From the NCBI GenBank assembly GCA_017646885.1, contig JAGCLR010000363.1, positions 62,001 through 126,000 on the forward strand: a stretch of 64,000 bases of DNA. Reading direction: 5' to 3'. The position numbers and the translations under genes are program-made. The notes beneath the pieces were generated by a model that saw nothing but the letters and a program-made list of their open reading frames with translations, ran no database searches and was not told the DNA's origin. This document shows, piece after piece, positions 27,029 to 37,437 of the stretch (positions are counted from its first letter, which is position 1; each line of letters starts with the position of its first letter). This DNA is from Methanobrevibacter sp. Its GTDB lineage: Archaea > Methanobacteriota > Methanobacteria > Methanobacteriales > Methanobacteriaceae.

Positions 27029-29342
27029 TGGAATTTTAAAATATACGAGTAGAGATTATAATTCTATAAAAGAAGATCTTATAAGTGCTATTCCTGCATT
27101 AACTGATAATTGGACAAGTAGGGAAGAAAGCGACCCAGGAATGGTTCTTTTAAAGCTAATGTCTGCTGTTGGAGATATGATATCATATAATTTTGACAAA
27201 CAAGCATTGGAATATTATGCTCCTACTGTTACTCAAAGAAAGAATGCCGCTAAACTTTTTAATCTAGTTGGTTATAAGATGCATTGGTATCAAACAGCAG
27301 AAACAACACTGACATTAACGTATACTCCACAAATGCAACAATACATAGCTCTTCTAAAACAGTGTGTAGAAGCAACAACAGATGATGAAATAGTAAATGT
27401 ATACTATGATTATAGAACAGCTTTCGGTGTCGATGTTGGAGATTTTCCAAATAGACAATTATCTGTTCCACCAATTATAAATGAAGAAGGAACAGAAATA
27501 GCACTGCCACAAGCTATGCAAGAAGCAGGTGAAGAAAGATTTTCATGGTACACCGAGGATGAACCGTCTTTAGATGATCCGAATATAAAAACAAACACAA
27601 CATTCAGACAGAATGCTATAGAGTCTTTCGCACCGGCAGCAAGGGAGGTTTATAAATATTGGGTTGAGAGTGAAGATACTGCTATAGGATTAAATACATA
27701 TATAGCTGATCTTTATAAAACTCTTGGGGTATATTCTGATAATTCTTCAACCGTTACCTACTCACTTATTCCAACAACTATTGAACCGGATAAACTACCT
27801 AATGGAGATTATAAACCTAATATTGTTTTGAAACCTTATTTCCCCACAAAAGTAAAAGCGATTCAGGGGTCATTAAGTAGTTTAGAATTCCAAAGTGTTC
27901 AATTAAAAAATAATAGATTTTATATTCCAGAAACCTCTATAGATGAAACTTATATGTATGTTTCATATAAAACGGACGAAACAAATGAAACAGACAATAA
28001 CATTGTATTTTTGCATAAGACAGATAATCTTCTTACTGAGACAAATATTGTTGACAGTGATGGAAACACAATTATTTATTTTGAATTTGGTGTTGACGAT
28101 TTTGATTATCCATACATCGAACTTTCAAGCTATTGGAAAAATGAACTTCCGCAAGATAGTGTTACATTTACTTTTTATTACTTTAAGACATTAGGCAAGT
28201 ATGGAAACATAACAAAAGATTATCTAACAAGTGTTTCCGGTCCAAACAGCTATCTTATATCGGTATCTAATGTTGATACAAATAATGCAACATATGATAC
28301 TAATGGTAACTTACTTAGTTCACCTGGTCGAAATCCAGAAACTGCACACGATGCCTATGTTCATTCACTTAACTACATAATGACATATAATACTCTTGTT
28401 ACAATATATGACTTTGAGAGGTTTACAAAAAGACAAGAAGGTATTACAAATGCGTTGGCAGTTGATGGACAGAGATTACTTGATCTAAATGAGGGTATCG
28501 AAAAGGTATGTATGTCATACTCAAAGCAACAACTATTAAATATACTAGGACCAAATGCAGATAGTAATGCAAGTGAAGCAGAATTACAGAAAAGACTATA
28601 TAATATACAAAAAGTTGTTCCTGTATATTATAAGGCACCAATAACAGTTGCTGATTCAATAGACCCCGGTGATCCGGGAAGTATGGAGAAATATAGTCTT
28701 AATATGTATCCAATATATCTTAATTTTGCGACTACGGACTCAGAAGAAGTAGAAGTTGCATTTTTGAAGAACACAATAAATGATAAGACATTTCCGTATA
28801 TGTTCTATAAGATATACACTGAAAACGATAGTTTAGACAACAGACAAAGAAAAATATCGAATGCACTAACATTAAAATATAAAGAATGTCAAATCATAAA
28901 TGTTAAACCAGAATTTACAGCAGCAAGAGTTTTCAAGTGGAGATGTTGTGGAACAGTACATCTTAATAAAATTGTTACTCAGAATGAAGCAAACCTTGTT
29001 GTTTCAAATATTATAAATCATTTGTCAGAGGTGTATTCACCATTAAATGTTGAGTTCGGTAAAAAGATAAAATATATGGATGTTATTAAAACAATAATGG
29101 AAGCAGATTCGAGAATACAATATTTCGATGCCGGTATAGGTACAAAGAAATTGATTGACTTCCAGCAGCTAACAGTTGATGGAACAACTGATGACACGAA
29201 ATATTATAATGTTGAAGCTTACTTCAATCCGGAAAGTATTATGTACTATGCTCAAACAATAGATGAGAATGCAAGTAATACAAGTGATTTCTATAATTAT
29301 ATTACAGTTGATCCTAATTACATTCAGCGACAAGGGGGTTGA
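27021..29342 (+). CDS. Baseplate wedge protein, gp6/J-like
   Basis: This 773-residue Baseplate_J family protein forms the ring of wedges. The N-terminus (YTSRDYNSIKEDLISAIPAL, then SDPGMVLLKLMSAVGDM) is diagnostic. The C-terminal region around YSPLNVEFGKKIKYMDVIK is also typical of J proteins. It lies directly after the gp25-like gene and before a gpI-like gene, as in P2 and T4-like baseplates. Start at ATG 27021 behind GTGGAGGAG. Confidence 0.9.
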   Translation: MANGILKYTSRDYNSIKEDLISAIPALTDNWTSREESDPGMVLLKLMSAVGDMISYNFDKQALEYYAPTVTQRKNAAKLFNLVGYKMHWYQTAETTLTLTYTPQMQQYIALLKQCVEATTDDEIVNVYYDYRTAFGVDVGDFPNRQLSVPPIINEEGTEIALPQAMQEAGEERFSWYTEDEPSLDDPNIKTNTTFRQNAIESFAPAAREVYKYWVESEDTAIGLNTYIADLYKTLGVYSDNSSTVTYSLIPTTIEPDKLPNGDYKPNIVLKPYFPTKVKAIQGSLSSLEFQSVQLKNNRFYIPETSIDETYMYVSYKTDETNETDNNIVFLHKTDNLLTETNIVDSDGNTIIYFEFGVDDFDYPYIELSSYWKNELPQDSVTFTFYYFKTLGKYGNITKDYLTSVSGPNSYLISVSNVDTNNATYDTNGNLLSSPGRNPETAHDAYVHSLNYIMTYNTLVTIYDFERFTKRQEGITNALAVDGQRLLDLNEGIEKVCMSYSKQQLLNILGPNADSNASEAELQKRLYNIQKVVPVYYKAPITVADSIDPGDPGSMEKYSLNMYPIYLNFATTDSEEVEVAFLKNTINDKTFPYMFYKIYTENDSLDNRQRKISNALTLKYKECQIINVKPEFTAARVFKWRCCGTVHLNKIVTQNEANLVVSNIINHLSEVYSPLNVEFGKKIKYMDVIKTIMEADSRIQYFDAGIGTKKLIDFQQLTVDGTTDDTKYYNVEAYFNPESIMYYAQTIDENASNTSDFYNYITVDPNYIQRQGG

Positions 29343-29347
29343 TTTTT

Positions 29348-30073
29348 GTGTTATTTGATACAAAAACAATGATCCCAGAAGTATATAGAAAATCAAGGGA
29401 TATGCAAGTATTAAACAAATTGTTTGATATTATAATGACATTGTGTAAATACAACATTGATAATATAGGCGATGTTTATGATGCTATGAAATGTCCTGAA
29501 GAATTTTTACCGTACTTTGGTGAAACACTTAATTATAAATACAATTATAGTGACACCGTAACTGCTAATAGAAGAACTATAAAAACATTTACTAACATGG
29601 AAAAATGGAGAGGTTCTGAAAGAGGTTTGAAAATAGCAACGGCACTTGGTTTAACATCTTTAGCAGTATCACAAGATAACGATGAAATAAGTATTGTTGA
29701 ATCAGATATGGATTATCTGAATGCTTTGAAATCAATACATATTACATACGATTATGAAAAAGGTTTGATTCAAATAGACTACCCTAACACATATACACTT
29801 GTAAGATATTTATTAGATTATGTTAGACCCGTTGGTGTTGGTGTTGAACTAAGATCTGTTACGGACAGAAATATAAATACTGATGTTATGTTAATCTATG
29901 CAGATACAGAAAATAGAGTAAGAGAGTATAATCCAACTATTGATTCAGGAGTTGAAAGATCTTTTGTAAACTTTTCAAGTGTTGGTGACGAATCTTACTA
30001 TCAACATATAATAGACCAATGGCAGCAAAATATATCTAATAACGATACATTTTCATTTAATGGTGGTGAGTAA
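29348..30073 (+). CDS. Tail protein gpI-like (baseplate/fiber connector)
   Basis: This 241-residue protein uses GTG 29348, 9 bases after GGGGG; the TTG at 29339 is too near. The region CPEEFLPYFGETLNYKYNY followed by RRTIKTFTNMEKWRGSERG is typical of P2 gpI-type proteins that follow the J protein and attach tail fibers. The C-terminal ~60 residues are phage-specific. The assignment is supported by the gp25-J-I order. Confidence 0.75.
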   Translation: MLFDTKTMIPEVYRKSRDMQVLNKLFDIIMTLCKYNIDNIGDVYDAMKCPEEFLPYFGETLNYKYNYSDTVTANRRTIKTFTNMEKWRGSERGLKIATALGLTSLAVSQDNDEISIVESDMDYLNALKSIHITYDYEKGLIQIDYPNTYTLVRYLLDYVRPVGVGVELRSVTDRNINTDVMLIYADTENRVREYNPTIDSGVERSFVNFSSVGDESYYQHIIDQWQQNISNNDTFSFNGGE

Positions 30074-30075
30074 TA

Positions 30076-30915
30076 ATGGTAAAACAAGATAAGATAGATT
30101 CACTTTGTTTTGGGGTTACGAATAACGTAGAAATTACAATTATAAATTCTGACACAAATGAAATAAGAAAAAACATTAAAATTCATAATAAGGCATCAAG
30201 AAGAATGGTTACGGGGCTTCTTAGATTTATGGCAGGCCATTTTAATGCATCGAATTGCAATGATGAAGCACAGTACACAAATGCAAAAGATTATATACCG
30301 TGTTATATAGGCTTTGGTGACGGCGGTATTGTGTATGATGCTTCTGGAAAACCATCAATGGAAGATATTACTAATAAAATTCCTGAAATTGAAGAAGATT
30401 GGACACAGTATGTTTACTACACATCTACAAAAATGAATAGAGAACTTGATATTGATGCACGTTCAAGAATTAAAAAGGTATATAACAGTTTTGAGACAAA
30501 AGCTACAGCAGATATGGATAGTCTTTACTATGAATGTGTAGTTGCACCCGGTACTGTAAATGGAATTAGAGAAAATGGTGTTTATCATAAAAATGAAAAC
30601 ACAGATATATTCATTACAGAGTTAGGATTGTTTCCAACAAATAACCCAAAAAGTGAAGATATTTTAGCGTATGTAAAATTATCTAATTATGAGGAAGAAA
30701 TTGAAGGAGAAAGTGTTTTAAAAACAAATACTTTGTACGTCAGACCGCAAGACACCATTATAATTAGATGGATTATTACAATAGCAGCTATTGGAACAGA
30801 CAGTAAACTAACAACGGAATTCAGAGAGGATAACGGAACACCGATTCCAAATGACGTCATAATGATTCCTGAATTAGTTCCTGTTGCAATAGAAGAATAC
30901 CCACCAGTTCAATAA
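30076..30915 (+). CDS. Baseplate/tail-fiber-proximal structural protein, unknown family
   Basis: This 279-residue protein starts 2 bases after the gpI-like stop. It is beta-rich, with a repeated Asp/Asn pattern and a hydrophobic strand DTIIIRWIITIAAIG near residue 230. Its place between gpI-like and the giant adhesin suggests it anchors the adhesin, but I recognise no domain. Confidence 0.6.
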   Translation: MVKQDKIDSLCFGVTNNVEITIINSDTNEIRKNIKIHNKASRRMVTGLLRFMAGHFNASNCNDEAQYTNAKDYIPCYIGFGDGGIVYDASGKPSMEDITNKIPEIEEDWTQYVYYTSTKMNRELDIDARSRIKKVYNSFETKATADMDSLYYECVVAPGTVNGIRENGVYHKNENTDIFITELGLFPTNNPKSEDILAYVKLSNYEEEIEGESVLKTNTLYVRPQDTIIIRWIITIAAIGTDSKLTTEFREDNGTPIPNDVIMIPELVPVAIEEYPPVQ

Positions 30916-30932
30916 AAGGAGGATTATAAATT

Positions 30933-33900
30933 ATGAGCGTAATAGATAACACAAATAACATTTCTCCTACTTTATCACAAATAAAAGCACACCCATCTGT
31001 GTACTCCCCAAATGAGGGTAATTTTAATTCCGAGGATAATCTTAAATGGTTAGCTAACAAACTCTCGACCAAACCATTTATTATTGGAAAGTCCAATAAG
31101 GATATTAAGAATAACCTCAAACCTGTTTTAAAGGGAAATAAAATAGGAATTGCCGATGGTTTCTTTAGTATTGAAGGATATACGTTTAAATTAGCATCTG
31201 ATGAAGACCCTAATAGAAAAATATCTTTTGATTCACCATTAGATACAACTTCAGAAAATGTTGTTGTGGATACTTTTGCAGGTTCAGAGCTAATAAATGA
31301 TATTTACACAAATACAGTATCCGGTGATACTTATTCTGTAAACTGTGATTTTGACTCAATGTGTTTTGACAGTTATAAACCATCTTCACATATTGATACA
31401 GATGAAGATTGGGAAATACTAAACATGAACTGGAATCAAGCGGCAAAAGATTCATCTTCAATCGGTTATATTAAATTAAGATATGTAAACTCCATTGCCT
31501 CAGTCATAACAGGGCAGGATGGTAAAGCCGTATATGGACCGTCTGTTATTACCATAATTGATGACATTTATCAAGCTAGTGTTGAGGATGAAAACGGATT
31601 AGCAGATCCAGATGCTATTGAACAGTTTATTGAGAACCCAGAATTCAATACTTATGGATTAACAAATAAAGACCCGTTCGCTATTGTTGAATCTGAAACA
31701 GTTATTGATATTTATTATCCTGTATTTGTAAGACTTCATAATGATAGCACAAAATCAAATAAACTTCCGATTGTATATTTTAAAGACATTTTTGGAATTG
31801 AGTTTTTACAGTCTCAATCATATGAAACTGATGAAGAAGTTGTAACTGATGAAAGTACACCAATTCCAGAATTATATACAACAAACTATTATCCGAATAC
31901 AAACTCATATTTCTTTGAGATGAATGGTTTGTCAACTCCATTGGGTAACTTTACAAATTGTGATAAAAAGTCATATCCAGATTATGCCTATCAGTATCAG
32001 ACATTATATAATAACCTTTCTACTACTTCAATCGCAAGAAAAGTGTTTTCAGACGCAGGAAGTGGAAGTTACTCAAATATTAACAATAATCCTATTCAGT
32101 TCCCACAATTAACAAACATAAAAGAATCTGAAAATTCTTCTAATCCTGTTTTCATTGAAAAAACATTAACACAACTTGTATCACTAATGCCGGATTCCGA
32201 TAACTTATATGATTCTATTGAAAACACAGCTTCTTATTACTGTTTAAATATTCCAGATGAAATGCTACAAACTGTTCCTGGAAAATCAACAAAAGTTCCA
32301 GTCGTATTTATGTGTTCTAATGGAACACTTTGCCCAAATGGAATTATAGTTGATAATAAGAGAACAACTGTTACAAGTAAATATCCTGCTGAGGGTTATG
32401 TTCATTTCATAAAGAGAAGGTATTTAATTGACAGTGGTGGAAGTGCTACAGAAGAGCAAATAAATAATTTAACAATGCACGATGTTTGCATTGGATGGGC
32501 AGGATTCCCATTATTCTATGACACTTATATTGCAAAACCATTATCAATTTACTTTGCACTTTGTTACAGTTCTTTAATGGAAAATTGTATATTCAAAACT
32601 TCTGGTCAAACAAGTACACAGGCTATAAAGGCTTCTGGATGTGGTGTTGCATTAGCTGCTAACCCACCACAAAGTCTTGTATTAGATGATCAACCTGACA
32701 AAGTGATTCAAACATATACATATACTGGATATGAAAAGAATCAGGGTGGACAAATAGTTCCAGTAGCAACAATGGCATCTTCTATACCTTATTATAAGAA
32801 TGTAGTTTCTGATAAGGATTTAATTAAGGGTGCAGAAATGCCAAATCAAGGCAAAGAATCTATATTTGGTACAATTAAATATATGAAGGGAATTCCAAGC
32901 GCAGCGGTTACAATTATGAATAACGCGAGTGCTGGAAGTGCAGATAGAGCAAAAGTTGCTACTTTATTTGACGATCCTATTAACTATATGCAAAAATGTA
33001 CTAAGGTTGCACCTACAGGAGATCCAACTATTGGATCTGTTACATTATATATGATAAACTATACTAATAGTTATGTTACATCTACAGAAAAACAAGTGTT
33101 TACAAGTGTTATTCTTAATGAGGACGCATTACCTACAACTCCAAATGTCGAAGTTACTGGTCAAGGAACACCTTATCAAGTTCCATATGCAACTAAATAT
33201 CAGCTTGCCGGAAGATTCTTAACAAATAAAGATTCACTTAGTAACTCAATGAGATTTTATTTTGATATTGATTCGTGGTACGGTTCTATTTGGGAAGTTA
33301 TCAATATTAAGAAAGATGCTCAGGGCTATCTTTGTGGAAGAAAAATATCTGATTCAGATCCAACAATAATCTCGGATGATTATGATGGTATTCATTTTGA
33401 ACAAAAAGTTAGAAATGATTTTGAAGATGACGATCTTGGAATATATGATGTTAAGATATCTTCTAAGTTGAATATATTAGGAACTGGACAAGGAGTAAAT
33501 GATAAATATATACTTTACTCCGATAGCTCAAATGTTATTCGCGGAGCATATATTCACATTGACAAAGTGTACGGTGATGATGACAAATCATTAAGACAGA
33601 TTCTGCGTGATATAATGAGTGATGCAGATGTTGACTTATCAGAACTGCTTGCAAGAATAGCAGCATTAGAAGAAAATGTTGAAGGTATATTAAATCTTAT
33701 AGGTGATACAACTATTGAAGGAACAATTACTGAAAACATTGCAAACCATACAAAAGAGATAAACAAAATAAAACCAAAACTCAATCCATACATTGTTACA
33801 ATTCTTAACCTCGGAGAAAACAAAGAAAATCCAGGTGCAGGACAACCAACAGATAATGTTATCGCAGAAGTATATAATAATGGTGACGTTATTATAAAGG

Positions 33901-35870
33901 GTGAGGGTGCTACAGATGATTTCACATATGTAAATCCTTCTCCGCTAACAACTTATGATCCAACAGATAGTGATTATTATTTTGAGGATGAAACAACACT
34001 GACCGCAGTCCCAAGTATTTCTCCTATCAAACACATAACTATTCTTCCGGGAGTTACATACCTTGGAAATAGAATTTTTGCATATATTACAGAAAATTCT
34101 GAAAGTACAGAAAATACTTTAATTGGTATTGAGATTCCTGAGAGTGTTTGTCAGTTAGGTAGTAATGTATTTATTGGTACAAGAAAAAATGCAATAGATT
34201 ACACAATATCTTTAGTTCCAAGTTATTATACAGGTACTGGAATATCTGCACCAAAGTATGTTCAATTCACTAAGCCAATTAAAGTTGTATGTAGTTCTAA
34301 TTTAACAGAACAACCATCTATTCCATTTCAACAAACAGGAATTATAGAATTTGAATTAACCGATTCCTATGTGTATACTGTTAATTTACCTTATATTCAA
34401 GATGAATGGGAAAATAATTCTAACTTATTTAAAGATAACTACAATTTGGCAAAGGTATTCGTTGACAATGTTTCAATACCGCAAAACTGTTTTAATAGTT
34501 GTTTTTCATTAAGACAAATAACTATATCTAACAAAATAAAACAAATAGGTCCACAGGCTTTTTATGGTTCCGGTTTAGGTAAAATTAACTTTAACACTAG
34601 CATTTTTGATTTATTTAAGGTAATAGATACCGCACCAAGTAACGACTATGGATATTGGGATGATATTTGGCCAGCATATGATGAAGGTTTCCCAATATTT
34701 GTTTCAAAAAATCATCTTCCAATAACAGCAGAATCAACCACTGAATCCGGTGTTAGAATAGCAGTAAAAGGCGATGGAACTATCCATCTTAATGGTACTT
34801 CAACAGCAGATATTAACTTTGATATTATTCCGACCACAGAATTAAATTCATTCCAATTATTATTACCAGAAGAACATGAATACACATTATGTGGTTGCCC
34901 GGCTGGTGGAAGTTCTAGTACATATAGTTTAAGCGTAACCACTGAAGGAGTTACATATTCTGATTATGGAGTAGGTGTTAGATTTACACCAACTCCAAGT
35001 AGTGCGGATGAAACAATATCTACCGCTATAACTGTAAAAATGACTATAAAATCAGGTCAAACATTTGATGATGTTGTTTTTAAGCCTATGATTTGTAGAT
35101 CTAAAGACTATAAATATTCTCCTGATTTTGAAGCCTATATTGATCAAGAATACCTACATTATAGAAACGGTAGATTAGCCTGCAAAGAAATTTCTGCCAA
35201 TGACATTAGCATTATTTACTATAACTCCATAAGAACTATTAAAATTAAATTAAATAACATACCAGAAGAATATTTTAATATTGATAAATTTAGTTATGTT
35301 AATCATGCAATAGTTCAGTTAGACAGCTTAGTATCTGATAGAACTCTAATATCCAAAGAGGTACAAAAATTCGGAAAGAATATGTTTAAAGGTCAAATTG
35401 GATTAAATACAATAACATATGAAGGAACAGCAGTTGGTTTTAGAAATATTGCTAAATGGGGCCTTGACATTTTTGATTGGGCAGGAAAATCGTATACAAT
35501 CTCCGGGGATGATACAATTAGATATATGATAAATGGTTATTATAATAGTTCAGATGAAAAATTCTATGAGGATGCAGAATACACAACAGAAATAACAGGA
35601 ACAGACAATTATATATACATAAGTTTAGCAGAAGATTCATTCGGATACATTTATCAATATAACGCAGGGGATTCTGAATATCAAAGAGTTATTTCAGATT
35701 CACAATATTGCGGTTTAGTAAAAGTTATTTGCTCAGGAGACATTGAAGATTCTATATTCATTTATGATAGAGATCAATATAGATTTGATGGAGAATTCAA
35801 ACTTGTTAATTACCGTGGTGTAGAAGGTGATTGGGTTTGGAGTGCCGAAGATAACGATTATGTGTTATAA
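30933..35870 (+). CDS. Giant tail adhesin / receptor-binding protein with leucine-rich (BspA-like) repeats
   Basis: This 1645-residue virion protein starts at ATG 30933 behind AAAGGAGG. The N-terminal ~870 residues are beta-rich and probably attach to the baseplate. A predicted coiled coil follows near residues 890-930 (LSELLARIAALEENVEGILN), as in fiber stalks. After it come BspA-type LRR_5 elements: IEIPESVCQLGSNVFIG, ITISNKIKQIGPQAFYGSG and EVQKFGKNMFKGQIGLNTI. These repeats are known in cell-surface adhesins of gut bacteria and protists. Between them lies a beta-sandwich-like insert near bases 34690-35100. A host-receptor or mucus-binding role is inference. A terminator follows 21 bases after the stop. 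Confidence 0.75.
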   Translation: MSVIDNTNNISPTLSQIKAHPSVYSPNEGNFNSEDNLKWLANKLSTKPFIIGKSNKDIKNNLKPVLKGNKIGIADGFFSIEGYTFKLASDEDPNRKISFDSPLDTTSENVVVDTFAGSELINDIYTNTVSGDTYSVNCDFDSMCFDSYKPSSHIDTDEDWEILNMNWNQAAKDSSSIGYIKLRYVNSIASVITGQDGKAVYGPSVITIIDDIYQASVEDENGLADPDAIEQFIENPEFNTYGLTNKDPFAIVESETVIDIYYPVFVRLHNDSTKSNKLPIVYFKDIFGIEFLQSQSYETDEEVVTDESTPIPELYTTNYYPNTNSYFFEMNGLSTPLGNFTNCDKKSYPDYAYQYQTLYNNLSTTSIARKVFSDAGSGSYSNINNNPIQFPQLTNIKESENSSNPVFIEKTLTQLVSLMPDSDNLYDSIENTASYYCLNIPDEMLQTVPGKSTKVPVVFMCSNGTLCPNGIIVDNKRTTVTSKYPAEGYVHFIKRRYLIDSGGSATEEQINNLTMHDVCIGWAGFPLFYDTYIAKPLSIYFALCYSSLMENCIFKTSGQTSTQAIKASGCGVALAANPPQSLVLDDQPDKVIQTYTYTGYEKNQGGQIVPVATMASSIPYYKNVVSDKDLIKGAEMPNQGKESIFGTIKYMKGIPSAAVTIMNNASAGSADRAKVATLFDDPINYMQKCTKVAPTGDPTIGSVTLYMINYTNSYVTSTEKQVFTSVILNEDALPTTPNVEVTGQGTPYQVPYATKYQLAGRFLTNKDSLSNSMRFYFDIDSWYGSIWEVINIKKDAQGYLCGRKISDSDPTIISDDYDGIHFEQKVRNDFEDDDLGIYDVKISSKLNILGTGQGVNDKYILYSDSSNVIRGAYIHIDKVYGDDDKSLRQILRDIMSDADVDLSELLARIAALEENVEGILNLIGDTTIEGTITENIANHTKEINKIKPKLNPYIVTILNLGENKENPGAGQPTDNVIAEVYNNGDVIIKGEGATDDFTYVNPSPLTTYDPTDSDYYFEDETTLTAVPSISPIKHITILPGVTYLGNRIFAYITENSESTENTLIGIEIPESVCQLGSNVFIGTRKNAIDYTISLVPSYYTGTGISAPKYVQFTKPIKVVCSSNLTEQPSIPFQQTGIIEFELTDSYVYTVNLPYIQDEWENNSNLFKDNYNLAKVFVDNVSIPQNCFNSCFSLRQITISNKIKQIGPQAFYGSGLGKINFNTSIFDLFKVIDTAPSNDYGYWDDIWPAYDEGFPIFVSKNHLPITAESTTESGVRIAVKGDGTIHLNGTSTADINFDIIPTTELNSFQLLLPEEHEYTLCGCPAGGSSSTYSLSVTTEGVTYSDYGVGVRFTPTPSSADETISTAITVKMTIKSGQTFDDVVFKPMICRSKDYKYSPDFEAYIDQEYLHYRNGRLACKEISANDISIIYYNSIRTIKIKLNNIPEEYFNIDKFSYVNHAIVQLDSLVSDRTLISKEVQKFGKNMFKGQIGLNTITYEGTAVGFRNIAKWGLDIFDWAGKSYTISGDDTIRYMINGYYNSSDEKFYEDAEYTTEITGTDNYIYISLAEDSFGYIYQYNAGDSEYQRVISDSQYCGLVKVICSGDIEDSIFIYDRDQYRFDGEFKLVNYRGVEGDWVWSAEDNDYVL

Positions 35871-35890
35871 CTATAACAAAATACTATACA

Positions 35891-35929
35891 AAAAGGCGTC
35901 TTAGAAATAGGACGCCTTTGTTTATTTTC
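35891..35929 (+). terminator. Rho-independent terminator after adhesin gene
   Basis: AAAGGCGTC (35892-35900) pairs with GACGCCTTT (35911-35919) around a 10-base loop, followed by GTTTATTTT. It closes the virion transcript. Confidence 0.88.
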
Positions 35930-35930
35930 C

Positions 35931-36038
35931 ATGTAACATTTTATAACCCTATAGACGTTTCAGGGTTATAAAATGTAACCCTGAAAGCAGATCAAATTTA
36001 ATGATAAACATTAAACGCAGGGTAAAATTTTGTAACAT
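35931..36038 (+). repeat. Three copies of a ~20-bp motif forming competing hairpins
   Basis: ACATTTTATAACCCT (35936-35950) is perfectly complementary to AGGGTTATAAAATGT (35962-35976). That second segment also lies in TTTCAGGGTTA (35958-35968), which pairs with TAACCCTGAAA (35976-35986). A third, imperfect copy, CAGGGTAAAATTTTGTAACA, begins at 36018. The copies could be iterons (protein-binding origin or operator sites) or, in RNA, mutually exclusive stems. Confidence 0.7.
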
Positions 36039-36352
36039 AAATATATTATATATACTACAATAAAAACTAATAGAATAATTCTATTATACCAATAACAAAC
36101 TCTAATAGCTAATATACTAATTATTATCTAATAAATAATAGAATAATAACTAATATATTATATGATATTTATTTCTTATGCTCTTTGTTTAGTAAAATGA
36201 TCGAAGATCATAATTAAAAATAAGATATAATTGGCGTTAATTGTTTTAACAAATAGTGTGTAAAATAATACACATGAACATAACTATACATATTATACAA
36301 AAACACACAGATGAAATCCCTTTTATTTTACATAAAAATATTTGAAAACCTC
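36039..36352. other. AT-rich non-coding stretch with CTAATA-type short repeats
   Basis: This stretch has no gene on either strand. Bases 36060-36170 are almost pure A/T with many imperfect copies of CTAATA/AATAATAG, plus palindromes such as AGAATAATTCT (near 36074) and ATGATCGAAGATCAT (36198-36212). Such easily melted DNA next to the iteron-like repeats at 35931-36038, and between the virion and replication halves, fits a replication origin or a transcription switch; that is inference. Confidence 0.45.
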
Positions 36353-36381
36353 TTGACATTTTCCAAATAATATGTTATACT
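36353..36381 (+). promoter_or_regulatory. Sigma-A type promoter, extended -10
   Basis: TTGACA (36353-36358), a 17-base spacer, TATACT (36376-36381) preceded by TGT. It drives the DUF932 gene and what follows. It matches the consensus seen seven more times to the right. Confidence 0.9.
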
Positions 36382-36438
36382 ATACTTACAAAACAAAGTT
36401 AAACAACCTAAACTAAAACACATTAGGAGGAAAAGATT

Positions 36439-37329
36439 ATGAGAACAGCTACATGGACTTCTATTGGAACTGATGTTTCTACCACAGCTACTATTGATGA
36501 GGTTTTGAAAACTTCAAAACTTGATTACGAAGTTTCAAAGTCCCCGATCCTGCTTCCTTCCGGAGTTGAAATTCCTGATAAAGTTGCAACCGTAAAAGAC
36601 AATGGAGATTATATTGGGGTAGTTTCCAAGTCCTATGAAATTTATCAGAATAGTGAAGCGTTTGACTTCATTAACAACATTCCGGATATCAAGTATGAAA
36701 GAGCCGGAGAAACAAAATCTGGAATGGTTTACATTATTGGTAAGCTTCCTGAAATGACTGTACTGAATGATACATTTGCACCATATGTTATTTTTCAAAC
36801 ATCTCATAACGGTAGGTACAATATTAAAGCTACCATTTGTCCGCTGCGAATTGTGTGCCAGAACCAGTTCAATTATTCCTTTAAGCAGATGACAAACACA
36901 ATTAACATTAGACATAGCAGACAGATGCCGTATAAGGTTGCACAGGCACAAAGACTTATTACTGACACAGCAACTTATATGCAGGGATTTACAAACACCG
37001 CAGAGGAACTTGCAATGCTGAAGCTTGACAGCAGAGACACTGTTTATGAAATTATTGACAAGTTCTTTGAAAGCACCAAGGAACTGACAGAAAGACAGCA
37101 GAACGCACTTAATAACAAGAAAGACGAACTCATTAGATGTTATCTTGCAGAGGATAACAGAGAATTTCAGAATACAGTTTGGGGATTGGCAAATGCCTTT
37201 ACTGATTATGAAACTCACAGACAGACTAAAAAGACAGCAACATCCAACGAATCCAAGTTTATGAGCGTAACCTTTGATCCCACTGCAATGAACAAATTTA
37301 TGGAAATTGCAATGGAATACGCAAGATAA
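36439..37329 (+). CDS. DUF932 phage/plasmid-like protein
   Basis: This 296-residue protein belongs to the DUF932 family, found widely in phages and plasmids with no settled function. Typical text: VVSKSYEIYQNSEAFDFINN, VIFQTSHNGRYNIKAT and the Cys-containing CPLRIVCQNQF. It is the first gene after the non-coding region, behind a consensus promoter and AGGAGG at 36424, so it is likely expressed early and strongly. Its codon use is closer to that of abundant proteins than its neighbours. No catalytic motif is visible. Confidence 0.82.
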   Translation: MRTATWTSIGTDVSTTATIDEVLKTSKLDYEVSKSPILLPSGVEIPDKVATVKDNGDYIGVVSKSYEIYQNSEAFDFINNIPDIKYERAGETKSGMVYIIGKLPEMTVLNDTFAPYVIFQTSHNGRYNIKATICPLRIVCQNQFNYSFKQMTNTINIRHSRQMPYKVAQAQRLITDTATYMQGFTNTAEELAMLKLDSRDTVYEIIDKFFESTKELTERQQNALNNKKDELIRCYLAEDNREFQNTVWGLANAFTDYETHRQTKKTATSNESKFMSVTFDPTAMNKFMEIAMEYAR

Positions 37330-37363
37330 ACCAAAATTAACTTAAAAAATTTCGGAAACCCTC

Positions 37364-37392
37364 TTGACAAATCCATAAGAATGTGTTATACT
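37364..37392 (+). promoter_or_regulatory. Sigma-A type promoter, extended -10
   Basis: TTGACA (37364-37369), 17 bases, TATACT (37387-37392) preceded by TGTGT. It drives the SNF2-type helicase gene starting at 37438. Confidence 0.9.
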
Positions 37393-37437
37393 GTTTATAA
37401 GTAAAATACATATTCTGAGTTGTCGGGAGGGTTTCAT

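Noticed and set aside
36535..37218. 227-codon open frame on the minus strand
   Set aside because: It is antisense to the DUF932 gene, has no ribosome binding site or known motif, and follows from that gene's codon pattern.
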